Source: Streptomyces sp. NBC_00102 (lineage in GTDB: Bacteria; Actinomycetota; Actinomycetes; Streptomycetales; Streptomycetaceae). From it: a stretch of 64,000 bases of DNA. The notes below the pieces were generated by a model that was given only the letters and a program-made list of their open reading frames with translations, made no database searches and was not told where the DNA came from. Positions 19,608-28,675 of the stretch are shown here, piece after piece. The stretch covers positions 1,984,001 through 2,048,000 of the forward strand of contig NZ_JAPEMC010000001.1 of NCBI RefSeq assembly GCF_026343115.1, read 5' to 3'. A program made the position numbers and the translations under genes. Position 1 is the stretch's first letter; each line of letters opens with the position of its first letter.

Positions 19608-19769
19608 CTCTGGCCCCCTGTCGTCGACATCTGTGAATGGGACGCGCGAGGGGGCCGCGGGGAGCCGTCGAACCGGTTGCGGATGCGTCTCGATGCGGTG
19701 ACGGAGAGCAGTCGGTGGGCGCCCCGCCGACGGGAAACCTCGGAACATCAGGTTCCGGACACGATGTCC

Positions 19770-20246
19770 CTACGAAGCGGTGTCCGCGCCGTGGTCCGGG
19801 GTCGTCGGGCGATCGCCTCGGCCCGCCGAGCCCCCGTCCGCGGCCCCCGTGCCCGGCGCGTCGTAGGTGGCGCGGGCGGCGCGCACCTCCTCCATGTGCT
19901 CCTCCGCCCAGCCCTTGATCGCGCGCATGACCGGCAGCAGCGAACGGCCGAGCGGGGTCAGCTCGTACGCGACGCGGACCGGGACGGCCGGGGTCACGGT
20001 CCGCGACACCAGCCCGTCGCGTTCCAGATTCCGCAGAGTCTGGGTGAGCATTTTCTGGCTCACGCTCGCCAGTCGGCGCTGCAGTTCGGTGTACCGCTGC
20101 GGGCCGTCGGCGAGTGCGTTGACGGCGAGGCTGACCCACTTGTCGGAGATGCGGTCCAGCAGTTGTCGGGCAGGGCATTCGGCGAGGTACGCGTCGTAGA
20201 CGATGCTCGCTTCGTTCCGGCGCTGGGCGGCCGTGCGGGTGGGCAT
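19770..20246 (-). CDS. HxlR-family transcriptional regulator
   Basis: 158-residue winged-helix regulator. The HxlR core is clear (ECPARQLLDRISDKWVSLAV, then RRLASVSQKMLTQTLRNLE). The Cys in ECPARQLL occupies the place of the redox-sensing Cys of HypR/YodB-type members, so a thiol-stress signal is plausible but untested. It is divergent from an NADPH-quinone-reductase-like gene with inverted repeats between them, the usual arrangement of this family and its target. Confidence 0.9.
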   Translation of the reverse strand: MPTRTAAQRRNEASIVYDAYLAECPARQLLDRISDKWVSLAVNALADGPQRYTELQRRLASVSQKMLTQTLRNLERDGLVSRTVTPAVPVRVAYELTPLGRSLLPVMRAIKGWAEEHMEEVRAARATYDAPGTGAADGGSAGRGDRPTTPDHGADTAS

Positions 20247-20266
20247 GGCTCTCCTTTCGGTGCCGT

Positions 20267-20313
20267 ACGCACCACGAAGTGCGTTCTTCCTGAGGGAGAG
20301 TAGGACTTCCTAC
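20267..20313. promoter_or_regulatory. Inverted repeats in HxlR/oxidoreductase spacer
   Basis: Two dyads lie between the divergent genes: ACGCAC-6 bases-GTGCGT (20267-20284) and GTAGGA-CT-TCCTAC (20300-20313). The second lies just before the oxidoreductase start and is the better candidate for an HxlR operator. Confidence 0.55.
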
Positions 20314-20323
20314 GGTGGGCGGC

Positions 20324-21268
20324 ATGACGAACGAAGAGAAGATGCGTGCGGTGGTCGCCCACGGTTACGGCGGACCCGAGGTGCTCGGGCCCGTGACGGT
20401 TGTGCTGCCGGAGCCCGGCCCCGGGCAGGTGCGCATCCGTGTCGAGGCGGCGACCGTCAATCCGGTGGATCTGGTCACCCGTTCAGGAGAGCTCGTCGGA
20501 GCCGGGCTGATGGCCGCCCGCGAGCGCACGGGCATCGGATGGGACGCCGCGGGCGTCGTCGACCGGCTCGGGACGGGGGTGACTGCGTTCGCACCGGGGC
20601 AGCGGGTGATCGGGCTGCGCGACCTGCTCGACGTGTCCTTGGGCGCCTACGCCGAATACCTGGTCCTGGACGCGACCGCGATCGCGCCCGCGCCGGCCGA
20701 CGCCTCCGCCGCGGCCGCGGCGACGCTGCCGTTGAACGGACTCACCGCCCTCCAGTCCCTCGGCCTGCTCGGCCTCGCCGCGGGCGCCACGGTGCTGGTG
20801 ACCGGAGCCTCCGGGGCGGTCGGGGGGTTCGCCGTCGAGCTGGCGGTCCGGCGCGGCCTGCGCGTCGTCGCCCAGGCCGGTCCCGCCGACGAGGGGTTCG
20901 TCCGAAGCATCGGCGCCGAACGGGTCGTCGGCCGGGACGCGTCCGACCTCGCGGCCGAGGTCCGCCGCCTGGTGCCGGGCGGGGTCGACGGCGCGCTCGA
21001 CACGGCGGGACTGGGAATCCGTGCCCTGGCCGCTGTCCGCGGCGGCGGCGCCTACGCCACGGTGGTCGGCGGTTCGGCCCCGCTCCCGCTGCGCGGCATC
21101 CGGGTCCACCAGCAGTGGATCCGTGCTGATGGGGCCGCCCTGGCCGATCTTGCCGCCATGGGTCTGACGCTGCGGGTCGCCGAGACCCTCCCGCTCGAAC
21201 GCGCCGCCGAGGCGCACGACCGGCTCGCGGCGGGCGGGATTCGCGGTCGGCTGGTGCTCCTTCCCTGA
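20324..21268 (+). CDS. NADP-dependent MDR oxidoreductase (quinone reductase-like)
   Basis: 314-residue medium-chain dehydrogenase/reductase without structural-zinc cysteines, so of the quinone oxidoreductase type. It shows a GroES-like N-terminal domain and a Rossmann fold with the nucleotide motif VLVTGASGAVGGFAVELA. It probably reduces quinones or other electrophiles with NADPH. Divergent transcription from the HxlR gene suggests it is the regulator's target. ATG at 20324 is preferred; an ATG six codons later is an alternative. Confidence 0.85.
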   Translation: MTNEEKMRAVVAHGYGGPEVLGPVTVVLPEPGPGQVRIRVEAATVNPVDLVTRSGELVGAGLMAARERTGIGWDAAGVVDRLGTGVTAFAPGQRVIGLRDLLDVSLGAYAEYLVLDATAIAPAPADASAAAAATLPLNGLTALQSLGLLGLAAGATVLVTGASGAVGGFAVELAVRRGLRVVAQAGPADEGFVRSIGAERVVGRDASDLAAEVRRLVPGGVDGALDTAGLGIRALAAVRGGGAYATVVGGSAPLPLRGIRVHQQWIRADGAALADLAAMGLTLRVAETLPLERAAEAHDRLAAGGIRGRLVLLP

Positions 21269-21287
21269 CGCGAGCCGGCCGCGCCGC

Positions 21288-22199
21288 CTACGACACGATG
21301 TCCTTCCGGCTGAATCCCCGGAAGGCCAGGGCGAAGAGGACCAGTGCGTACGTCACCGACACGGCCGAGCCCTTGACCATGCCGCTCCACTCCAGCTGGG
21401 GCTGGAGGGCGTCCGCCCAGGCGAACTGCCAGTGCGCGGGCAGGAAGTCGCGCCAGTGGCCGAGTGCGGTGACCGCGTCCAGGACGTTGCCGACGATGGT
21501 CAGGCCGACCGCGCCGCCCACCGCGCCCAGGGGTGCGTCCGTCTTCGTCGAGAGCCAGAACGCCAGTGCGGCGGTGACGAGTTGGGAGACGAAGATGAAC
21601 CCGACGACCAGCGCCAGCCGGGGCAGGGCCGCGGACTGGGCGAGTTCGCCGCCGGTCGGAAGCTGGAGCGGCCCCCAGCCGTAGGCCGCCGCCCCGGCCG
21701 CGAGGGCGACCAGCGGGAGCAGCACCATCGCGGCCAGGCTGAAGCCGAGGGCGACGACGAGCTTGGACCACAGCAGCCGGATACGGGGCACGGGTGCGGC
21801 GAGGAGGTAGCGCAGCGAGGACCAGCTCGCCTCGGAGGCGACGGTGTCGCCGCAGAACAGTGCGACCGGCACCACCAGCAGGAAGCCCGCCGAGACGAAC
21901 AGGTTGACGGCGGCGAAGTTGGCTGCCGAGGCGGTGGCGGTGTCCATCAGGTTGATCCGGTCGGCCGAGCCTCCCTGGGAGCCTGGGGTGCCGCCGATGG
22001 CGAAGGCGATGATCAGGATGAACGGGAGCGCCACCAGCACCCCGCCCATCAGCAGGGTTCGGCGGCGGCGCAGTTGCCGCATCGCCTCGACGCGCAGCGG
22101 GAGGGTGCGCCGGGGGTGGTAGCCGGGCGCGGTCCTGCCGGGTGCGGGGCCGGGGCCGGGTGCGGGACCGGAGCCGGTACCGGTGAGGACGTCGCTCAT
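21288..22199 (-). CDS. ABC-2-type transporter permease
   Basis: 303-residue membrane protein with a Pro/Gly-rich cytosolic start and about six membrane spans. It should form the channel partner of the ATPase domain in the preceding fusion protein, whose TGA it overlaps as ATGA, so the two are made together. The open frame extends much further upstream, but that part is a shadow of the ATPase gene. Substrate unknown. Confidence 0.88.
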   Translation of the reverse strand: MSDVLTGTGSGPAPGPGPAPGRTAPGYHPRRTLPLRVEAMRQLRRRRTLLMGGVLVALPFILIIAFAIGGTPGSQGGSADRINLMDTATASAANFAAVNLFVSAGFLLVVPVALFCGDTVASEASWSSLRYLLAAPVPRIRLLWSKLVVALGFSLAAMVLLPLVALAAGAAAYGWGPLQLPTGGELAQSAALPRLALVVGFIFVSQLVTAALAFWLSTKTDAPLGAVGGAVGLTIVGNVLDAVTALGHWRDFLPAHWQFAWADALQPQLEWSGMVKGSAVSVTYALVLFALAFRGFSRKDIVS

Positions 22200-24844
22200 G
22201 CGGAGCCTCCGGAGATCAGGGTGAGGAACGCGTCCTCCAGGCGGCGGTGCGGTCCGACGCCGGTGAGCGGAACGTCGAGCCGGACGAGTTCGGTGATCAG
22301 CGCGGAGGTGCTGGTGCCGTCGAGCCGGACCAGCAGCCCCTGCCCGTCCTCGGTGCGGACGGCCGAGGCGACGCCCGCGAGGGCCTCGATCTTGCGGAGT
22401 ACCGGTTCGGCGATCTCGTCGGCGGTGGTGACGAGCAGCATGTCGCCGGAGCCGGTGATCTCCGCGACCGGGCCCGCCTGGACGAGCCGGCCCCGGTCCA
22501 TGACCACGAGGTGGGTGCAGGACTGTTCGACCTCGGAGAGGAGGTGGCTGGAGACGATGACGGTCCGGCCGCCGGCCGCGTACCGGATCATCACCTCGCG
22601 CATCTCGCGGATCTGGGGCGGGTCGAGGCCGTTGGTCGGTTCGTCGAGGATGAGGAGGTCGGGCATGCCGAGCATGGCCTGGGCGATGGCGAGGCGCTGG
22701 CGCATGCCCTGGGAGTAGGTGCGTACGGCCCGGGCGAGCGCGTCGCCGAGGCCCGCGATCTCCAGCGCCTCGTCCATCCGGGAGTCCTCGGCGGGGCGGC
22801 CGGTGGCCTGCCAGTACAGCTCCAGGTTGGCGCGGCCGGTCAGGTGCGGCAGGAAGCCGGCGCCTTCGACGAACGCGCCGACCCGGGAGAGCACCGGGGC
22901 GCCGGGGCGGATGGCCTGGCCGAAGACGCGGATCTCGCCCGCGTCGGGGGTGATGAGGCCCATCAGCATCCGCAGGGTGGTGGTCTTCCCGGCGCCGTTG
23001 GGGCCGAGGAGTCCGAGGACCTGGCCCTGTTCGACGCGGAAGCCGAGGTCCTCGACGGCGTAACGGTCGGCGACACCCGCGTACTTCTTCGTGAGCCCGG
23101 TGATCCGGAGCGGCACGCCCGCGAGTCCCGGGTCCGGGGCGGGTGTCGTGGTGCGGCGGCGCGCGGTGAGCAGCAGGGCCGCGGCCACCAGGAGGGCGGC
23201 GGCCGGAAGTCCCCAGGTCCACCACGGCAGTGCGGCGGCCGCCGCGCTCAGTCCGGCGTCGGTGGGTACGGAGAGCGGGCCGTCGACGGAGACGGTGTAC
23301 GTGTTCGGCTCGGCCGGGGACGCGTAGCCGAGGTCGGTGGCGGAGAGGACCAGGCGGAGGCGGTGTCCGGCGTCGAAGGCGTGGTCGACGGCGGGCAGGG
23401 TCAGCTCCAGCGGCTTGCCCTGCTGCTCGGGGGTGATCCGGAAGGGGGCGACGAGCTGCGCGGGCAGTTCCTGGCGCTTGCCGTCCGGCGAGACGTCGTA
23501 CACCTTGCCGAAGAGGACGGCGTCGCCGGTGCGGGCCTTCACGGTGACCGTCACGGCCGGGGTGCCGGTGGCGCGGACCGAGGAGGTCAGCGGGGCGCTG
23601 TCGAAGGTGGCGTGCTGCCCGGGGAAGTCCAGCGAGAGGCCGACGCCGAGGGAGGAGAGCTGGGAGAGTCCGGCGCCGAGTCCGGGGACGGCGGAGATCG
23701 CGGGCGGGCTGCCGCCGGCCGGGTTGCGTACGGTCGCGGTCCCTCCTCGGAGGGCGAACTCCTGGGTGCCGCCGCGCAGTCCGGGGTAGCGGTCAGCGCT
23801 CGCGCCGCGGGTGAGGGCGGCCCCGTCGGTGGAGTCGACGCCGCCGGTGCGGGTGACCCGGAAGGCGGGGCCGGTGTCGGCGCTCTTGTCGTCCTTGAGG
23901 TAGCGGTCGAACCAGGCGCCGATACGGTCCTGGACCCGGGTGTCCTCGGTGTCGCCGCCGTCGTGGCCGCCGGCGATCCAGTCGACGGAGACCGGTGCGC
24001 CGTTGGCCGCGATGGTCTTCGCCATGGCGTCGGCCTGGCCGAGCGGGAAGAGGGAGTCGGTCTGGCCCTGCACGATGAGGGCGGGCACGTCGATGCGGTC
24101 GGCGACGGCGGAGGGCGAGCGTTCCGTCAGCAGGGCGCGCGCCTCCGCGTCCGGTACGCCGCTCGCCGCGACGCGTTCGTACATCGCGCAGAGCCGCTTC
24201 TCGAACTTCTGGCAGCCGCCGCCGCTGCTGACGAAGATCCCGGCCCAGAGCTTCTTGAACACCCCGTCCGGGAAGAGCGCGTCGGCGAGGTTCCAGTAGG
24301 TGATGACGGGTGCGACGGCGTCGACGCGGTCGTCGTACCCGGCGGCGAGGAGGGAGACCGCGCCACCGTAGGAGGCGCCGGTGACGCCGACGCGCGGGTC
24401 GCCCTCGGCGTCGAGCCGTACTTCGGGGCGGGCGGCGAGCCAGTCGATGAGGCGGGAGACGTCCGCGACCTCGGTGTCCGGGTCGTTGAGGCCGATCTCG
24501 CCGCCGGACTCGCCGAATCCGCGCGCGGACCAGGTGAGGACCGCGTACCCGTCCGCCGCGAGCTTCTCGGCCTCGGCGCGTACGTCGTCCTTGCTGCCGC
24601 CGAACCCGTGGCCGAGGAGCACGGCGGGGCGCCGGCCGCCGCCGTCGGCGGTGAAGTACGAGGTGTCGAGGGCGACTTCGCCGTCGCGGATGGTCCGGTC
24701 CTGGCGGTGCACGGCGGGTGTGCCGTCGTCGGCCACGGCGGTCCAGGTGCCGACGCCGGCGAGCACGACGAGTGCGGCGACGGCCGCCGCCCATCGGCCG
24801 CGCGGGCGGGGCCACCGGAGCCGTCGTGCGGTAGAGGTCTCCAT
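22196..24844 (-). CDS. Membrane-anchored X-Pro peptidase-like hydrolase fused to ABC ATPase
   Basis: 882-residue two-part protein. An N-terminal membrane span (about 17-38) leads to an alpha/beta hydrolase (about 60-330) with nucleophile elbow GASYGG, then a jelly-roll region like the C-terminus of X-Pro dipeptidyl peptidases/CocE (about 340-535). A second span (about 553-575) connects to a complete ABC ATPase: Walker A GPNGAGKTT, signature YSQGM, Walker B LLILDEP, and a switch His in SSHLL. The topology puts the hydrolase outside and the ATPase inside. The overlapping permease gene completes the transporter. The frame is continuous with no stop or shift. Substrate unknown; a peptide or acyl compound processed at the outer face is a reasonable guess. 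Confidence 0.85.
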   Translation of the reverse strand: METSTARRLRWPRPRGRWAAAVAALVVLAGVGTWTAVADDGTPAVHRQDRTIRDGEVALDTSYFTADGGGRRPAVLLGHGFGGSKDDVRAEAEKLAADGYAVLTWSARGFGESGGEIGLNDPDTEVADVSRLIDWLAARPEVRLDAEGDPRVGVTGASYGGAVSLLAAGYDDRVDAVAPVITYWNLADALFPDGVFKKLWAGIFVSSGGGCQKFEKRLCAMYERVAASGVPDAEARALLTERSPSAVADRIDVPALIVQGQTDSLFPLGQADAMAKTIAANGAPVSVDWIAGGHDGGDTEDTRVQDRIGAWFDRYLKDDKSADTGPAFRVTRTGGVDSTDGAALTRGASADRYPGLRGGTQEFALRGGTATVRNPAGGSPPAISAVPGLGAGLSQLSSLGVGLSLDFPGQHATFDSAPLTSSVRATGTPAVTVTVKARTGDAVLFGKVYDVSPDGKRQELPAQLVAPFRITPEQQGKPLELTLPAVDHAFDAGHRLRLVLSATDLGYASPAEPNTYTVSVDGPLSVPTDAGLSAAAAALPWWTWGLPAAALLVAAALLLTARRRTTTPAPDPGLAGVPLRITGLTKKYAGVADRYAVEDLGFRVEQGQVLGLLGPNGAGKTTTLRMLMGLITPDAGEIRVFGQAIRPGAPVLSRVGAFVEGAGFLPHLTGRANLELYWQATGRPAEDSRMDEALEIAGLGDALARAVRTYSQGMRQRLAIAQAMLGMPDLLILDEPTNGLDPPQIREMREVMIRYAAGGRTVIVSSHLLSEVEQSCTHLVVMDRGRLVQAGPVAEITGSGDMLLVTTADEIAEPVLRKIEALAGVASAVRTEDGQGLLVRLDGTSTSALITELVRLDVPLTGVGPHRRLEDAFLTLISGGSA

Positions 24845-24887
24845 GTCACGACCCTAAAGGGACGCGGGACGGGTTCCCCGGGCCGGA

Positions 24888-24901
24888 GGGCGGAACCGCC
24901 C
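24888..24901 (-). terminator. Small hairpin after the receiver gene
   Basis: GGGCGG-AA-CCGCCC is a perfect short stem that can extend with flanking GGCC pairs, about 80 bases past the stop of the HTH-receiver gene. A weak terminator candidate. Confidence 0.4.
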
Positions 24902-24981
24902 GGCCTCCTTGAGAGGTACGGCCCGGGGGCGCCTACTGCGGACGCGGTACGCGCGGCCGCGCCCCGGGGTCCCCGTGGTGC

Positions 24982-25818
24982 TCAGCCGCCGAGCGGGTCC
25001 TGCCGGGGCGGGACGGCCGTCTCCAGGAAGAAGCTGTCGATGCTCTGGACGGTGTGAACGAAGTCGTCCAGGTTGACCGGCTTGGTCACGTAGGCGTTCG
25101 CGTGCTGCGTGTACGCGTCCTGGACGTCGTCCGGCGCGGCCGAGGTGGTGAGGACCACGATCGGGATGCTGGAGAGCTCGTCGTCGTTCTTGAGCACGCC
25201 GAGCAGCTCACGGCCGTTCATGCGGGGCATGTTGAGGTCGAGCACGATGAGGTCCGGGCGGTCCTTCGCGGGGTCGCGGAGGTACTCCAGGGCGGACACC
25301 CCGTCGTCGACCCGGTTGATGCCCCGCGCCATCCCGCGCTCGATCAGGGCCTCCTCGATGAGCATGGCGTCGGCCACGTCGTCCTCCACGAGCAGGACGG
25401 TGTAGGTGCGCCGGGGTGCAAGGCCGTTCATGTGGGGGCTCCGGTGATCGTTGGGCAGGGGGCGGGAGGACGGTCGTGCGGTGAAGACCAGGCCGGGCCA
25501 GCGTTTACGGGCGCCCTGCCGGCTGACGCCCCAGGCGCTGCCCAGCTGGGGGTAGCCGGCCCCCTCGTCGGCGGCGGCGCGGGCCGCCCGTGCGGCGCAC
25601 TCGTCCACCGCTCGGCTGAGAAGGGCCAGCGCGCGCAGCGAGGCCAGTGGGTCGGTCCAGTGCTCGTCCGGCGGGGGGTCGCCGTCGTCCGGGACTTCTC
25701 CGGCGGGGATGACGGCGTCCGGCTCCAGCGCCAGCCGCTGTGCCAGGTCCGCGACCGCGCGGCGCGCCCGGTCGGCGAGCTCGGCGGTCCCGGGACGTGC
25801 CGAGGTCTCCACTGTCAT
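24982..25818 (-). CDS. HTH protein continuous with a CheY-like receiver
   Basis: 278-residue open frame in which an N-terminal region of about 129 residues with a helix-turn-helix (YPQLGSAWGVSRQGARKRW) runs without a stop into a receiver of 149 residues. The receiver has acidic pair ED in LLVEDDVADAM, phospho-acceptor Asp in LIVLDLNMP, Thr in VVLTTSA and Lys in VTKPV. It resembles the Rcp1-type single-domain receivers that pair with HisKA kinases. An internal ATG at 25431 with GGAG about nine bases upstream could start a free receiver, so two products are possible. It is divergent from a CHASE3 kinase, its probable partner. Confidence 0.75.
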   Translation of the reverse strand: MTVETSARPGTAELADRARRAVADLAQRLALEPDAVIPAGEVPDDGDPPPDEHWTDPLASLRALALLSRAVDECAARAARAAADEGAGYPQLGSAWGVSRQGARKRWPGLVFTARPSSRPLPNDHRSPHMNGLAPRRTYTVLLVEDDVADAMLIEEALIERGMARGINRVDDGVSALEYLRDPAKDRPDLIVLDLNMPRMNGRELLGVLKNDDELSSIPIVVLTTSAAPDDVQDAYTQHANAYVTKPVNLDDFVHTVQSIDSFFLETAVPPRQDPLGG

Positions 25819-25951
25819 GGCCGCACCGTAGTCGGATCCGGAGGCCCGCGACAACCTGCGTTGTCGGCGGGGTAGGGTGACCCGCGCTCGGGCGGGCAGC
25901 CGGAGCACGGGGGTTCACCGACGTTCCCCCGGCCAGAGAGAGGCAACCACC

Positions 25952-27583
25952 GTGCAGAGCGCCGAAGAGGGTCCGCGGCCGGCCGATCCCGCCCCGGCGC
26001 GGGAGCGGCGCGGCTGGAGCACCAGCCGCTGGCTCGTCACCGGCACCACTGTGGCCCTGGTGGTGCTGCTCGCCCTCGGCAGCTGCGGCACCTGGGCCCT
26101 GGTCCGGTCCACGGCGGTCAACCAGCGGCTCGCCGACCGCTGGTCCCCCGCGCTCATCTCCTCGGTACGCATGGAGGCGGCGCTGGTCAACCAGGAGACG
26201 GGAATCCGCGGTTACGGCCTGGCCGGCGACGAGGAGTTCCTCGCCCCCTACCGCGACGGTCTGACCCAGCAGAAGACCGCCATGGACGAGCTGAAGGACC
26301 TCACGTCCGGGGACACCCGGGCCTCCGCCGATCTGGCCGAGGTGGACGAGCTCGCCGAGGCGTGGCACGCCTCGGTCGCCCGGCCCATCGCCGCCGCCCC
26401 GGACCCCACCGCCCTGGCCCAGGAGCGCGCGGAGAGCGGACGGACCCAGTTCGACGCCCTGCGCACCGCCCTGCGGGTCCAGCAGCAGCACATCTCCGCG
26501 GAGCGCGACCGGGCGCGTGAGGACCTGGCCTCCGTGCGCACCATGCGCAACACGGTCTTCACCGTGATCGCCGCCGTGGTGCTGGCCGTGATGGGTCTGG
26601 CCTTCGCGGGCCTGCGGCTGGGCGTGCAGCGGCCGTTGGACCGGCTGCGGGCCGATGTCCGCACGGTCGCCTCCGGGGACTACGACCACGCGCTCACCCC
26701 CACCGGCCCGGCCGACATCCAGGTCCTCGCCGCCGACGTGGACGCCATGCGGCGCCGTCTCGCGGAGGACCTCGAACTCAAGGACCGGGCGCGGGCCGCG
26801 CTCGACGCCCAGACCGTCGAACTGCGCCGCTCCAACGAGGAGCTGGAGCAGTTCGCGTACGTCGCCTCGCACGACCTCCAGGAGCCCCTGCGCAAGGTGG
26901 CGAGTTTCTGCCAGCTGCTGGAGCGGCGGTACGCCGAGCAGCTCGACGACCGGGCCCGGCAGTACATCTCCTTCGCCGTCGACGGTGCCAACCGCATGCA
27001 GCTCCTCATCAACGACCTGCTGACCTTCTCCCGGGTCGGCCGGCTGCACACCGACGAACGGGAGGTCGACCTGACGGATCTGGTGCGCCGGACCGTCGGC
27101 GATCTCGACGTCGCCGTCCAGCAGACCGGGGCCACCGTCACCTACGAGGACCTGCCGACGGTCCACGGGCAGCCGACCCAACTCGGCCTGGTGCTGCAGA
27201 ACCTGATCTCCAACGCGATCAAGTTCCGGGCGCCCGGGACCGCACCCGACATCCGCGTCACCGCCTGCCGGACCACGAACCCGGCCCGCGAGGGGAGCGA
27301 GGAGGCGCGGCGCCCCTTCTGGGAGATCTCGGTGACGGACAACGGCATCGGCATCGCGCCCGAGTACGCGGAGCGGGTCTTCGTCATCTTCCAGCGGCTG
27401 CACACCCGCGAGAGCTACGAGGGCAACGGCATCGGCCTGGCCCTCTGCAAGAAGATCGTCGAGCACCACGGCGGCTCGATCGCCCTGGACACCGCGTACA
27501 CCTCGGGCACCCGCTTCGTCTTCACCCTGCCGGGGGTGCCGGACACCGGGGCGGAGGCGGAACAGGAAATCACCGAGGGGTAG
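25952..27583 (+). CDS. CHASE3-HAMP sensor histidine kinase
   Basis: 543-residue membrane kinase. A first span (about 28-50) leads to an outer CHASE3 sensor domain (about 50-185), a second span (about 203-225), HAMP (about 226-280), and HisKA with the phospho-His in FAYVASHDLQEPLRK. The HATPase domain follows (N box LISNAIKF, G boxes DNGIGIAP and GNGIGLALCKKIV). The GTG start follows GAGAGAGG. The HisKA/HATPase pair is of the phytochrome-like type that signals to Rcp1-like receivers, matching the divergent receiver gene. Signal unknown. Confidence 0.92.
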   Translation: MQSAEEGPRPADPAPARERRGWSTSRWLVTGTTVALVVLLALGSCGTWALVRSTAVNQRLADRWSPALISSVRMEAALVNQETGIRGYGLAGDEEFLAPYRDGLTQQKTAMDELKDLTSGDTRASADLAEVDELAEAWHASVARPIAAAPDPTALAQERAESGRTQFDALRTALRVQQQHISAERDRAREDLASVRTMRNTVFTVIAAVVLAVMGLAFAGLRLGVQRPLDRLRADVRTVASGDYDHALTPTGPADIQVLAADVDAMRRRLAEDLELKDRARAALDAQTVELRRSNEELEQFAYVASHDLQEPLRKVASFCQLLERRYAEQLDDRARQYISFAVDGANRMQLLINDLLTFSRVGRLHTDEREVDLTDLVRRTVGDLDVAVQQTGATVTYEDLPTVHGQPTQLGLVLQNLISNAIKFRAPGTAPDIRVTACRTTNPAREGSEEARRPFWEISVTDNGIGIAPEYAERVFVIFQRLHTRESYEGNGIGLALCKKIVEHHGGSIALDTAYTSGTRFVFTLPGVPDTGAEAEQEITEG

Positions 27584-27623
27584 TCCGGGTTCCGCGTCCG
27601 CGTACCCCGGTCCGCGCCGTCCC

Positions 27624-28208
27624 TCACGCGGGCCGGGGTGCGGGGTCCGGGGTGTAGGGCGTCTCCCGGGGCAGCAGGGCGGTCGCCTCGTCGAGGCTTC
27701 CGGCGCGGACGAGGTGGTGGATCTCCCGGGCGAGCGGAGTGACGTCGGAGATGGTGACGGTCCACTCGTCCGCGTACCGCGCGGCCGCCTCGCCGGACAG
27801 GCCGAGCTGGAGCGAGCGGTACGGGAGCGGGTTCAGCCGCAGATCGCGTTCGGGGTCCCACTGGACGCGGGCGGGTGCGCGGCGGAGGCTGCGGCGCCAG
27901 GCGGCACGGTCGGGGTGGAGACCGCGTACGTAGTGGGAGAGTTCGGCGTGCTCCAGGGCCCAGGCAAAGCCCTCGCGGGTGATCTCGACGGCGAGGACCG
28001 TCTCCTGGCCCTCCTTGAGAGCCCAGCCGCAGCGGTACATCATCCAGAGGAAGCTCGGCTTGATCCAGGTCATCCGGTCGCGCTTCCAGACAGGCGGGAA
28101 GCGGCCGTCGCGGGCTGCGGGGAGGCCGATCTCCGGCCGGTAGGCCTGGTAGACGGTGACGGTGGTCTCGGTGTGCCGGGCACGCACCTCGTACTGCGGT
28201 GTGCTCAT
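27624..28208 (-). CDS. DUF4291 family protein
   Basis: 194-residue protein matching the DUF4291 family by eye: YEVRARHTETTVTVYQAYRP at the start, then MTWIKPSFLWMMYRCGWA. Soluble, function unknown. The ATG at 28208 is chosen because the family begins just before the YEVRA motif. It is convergent with the histidine kinase gene. Confidence 0.85.
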   Translation of the reverse strand: MSTPQYEVRARHTETTVTVYQAYRPEIGLPAARDGRFPPVWKRDRMTWIKPSFLWMMYRCGWALKEGQETVLAVEITREGFAWALEHAELSHYVRGLHPDRAAWRRSLRRAPARVQWDPERDLRLNPLPYRSLQLGLSGEAAARYADEWTVTISDVTPLAREIHHLVRAGSLDEATALLPRETPYTPDPAPRPA

Positions 28209-28291
28209 CGGACCAGTCTCGGCGACCGTGCCGGACCCCCGCACCGGGTTTTCCCCGGCGTGGCCCGGCGGCTCGCGGTGATGACGGCGGG

Positions 28292-28675
28292 TCAGTGTTC
28301 GGTGGCGTCGCCCCCGGGGCCACCGGCGGGGCCGCTCTCGGCCTGCAGGGCCAGGTCGCGGAGCACGTCGGTGGAGGAGACGTCGGTCTGGCCGGAGTCG
28401 TGCACCCGCGCCAGCATCGTGTAGGCGAGGGTGAACGCCCCCACCAACTGCTCGACCGCGCCGCCCACCTCGCGGCCGATCAGGGCGGCCATCTCCTCGA
28501 CGGTGGCGTCCCCGGGGATCGCGATGCGCGGCATCGTCTCGTTCAGCAGGGCGGTGACGACACTGCCCTCCATGTCGACGTCGTCGCGCTCCACGTCCTC
28601 TTCGAGGAGCCGCTGGATCTCGCCGGCCTCGGTGAGGATGCCGATCACTCGCTTCAGGACTTCCGTCTGCTCCAT
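28292..28675 (-). CDS. Acidic hypothetical protein
   Basis: 127-residue acidic, mostly helical protein with no membrane span or motif that identifies it. The N-terminus (EQTEVLKRVIGILTEAGE) and central helices suggest a small soluble helical bundle. It is upstream of the DUF4291 gene in the same direction with an 83-base gap, so possibly co-transcribed. Function unknown. Confidence 0.65.
   Translation of the reverse strand: MEQTEVLKRVIGILTEAGEIQRLLEEDVERDDVDMEGSVVTALLNETMPRIAIPGDATVEEMAALIGREVGGAVEQLVGAFTLAYTMLARVHDSGQTDVSSTDVLRDLALQAESGPAGGPGGDATEH

Noticed and set aside
17464..20325. Minus-strand open frame of about 950 codons over amidase, VWA and HxlR genes
   Set aside because: It crosses three real genes in the wrong frame and is extremely Arg-rich.
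22200..23225. N-terminal extension of the ABC permease
   Set aside because: The in-frame upstream part lies inside the ATPase gene in another frame and is Arg/Pro-rich; the ATGA overlap marks the true start.
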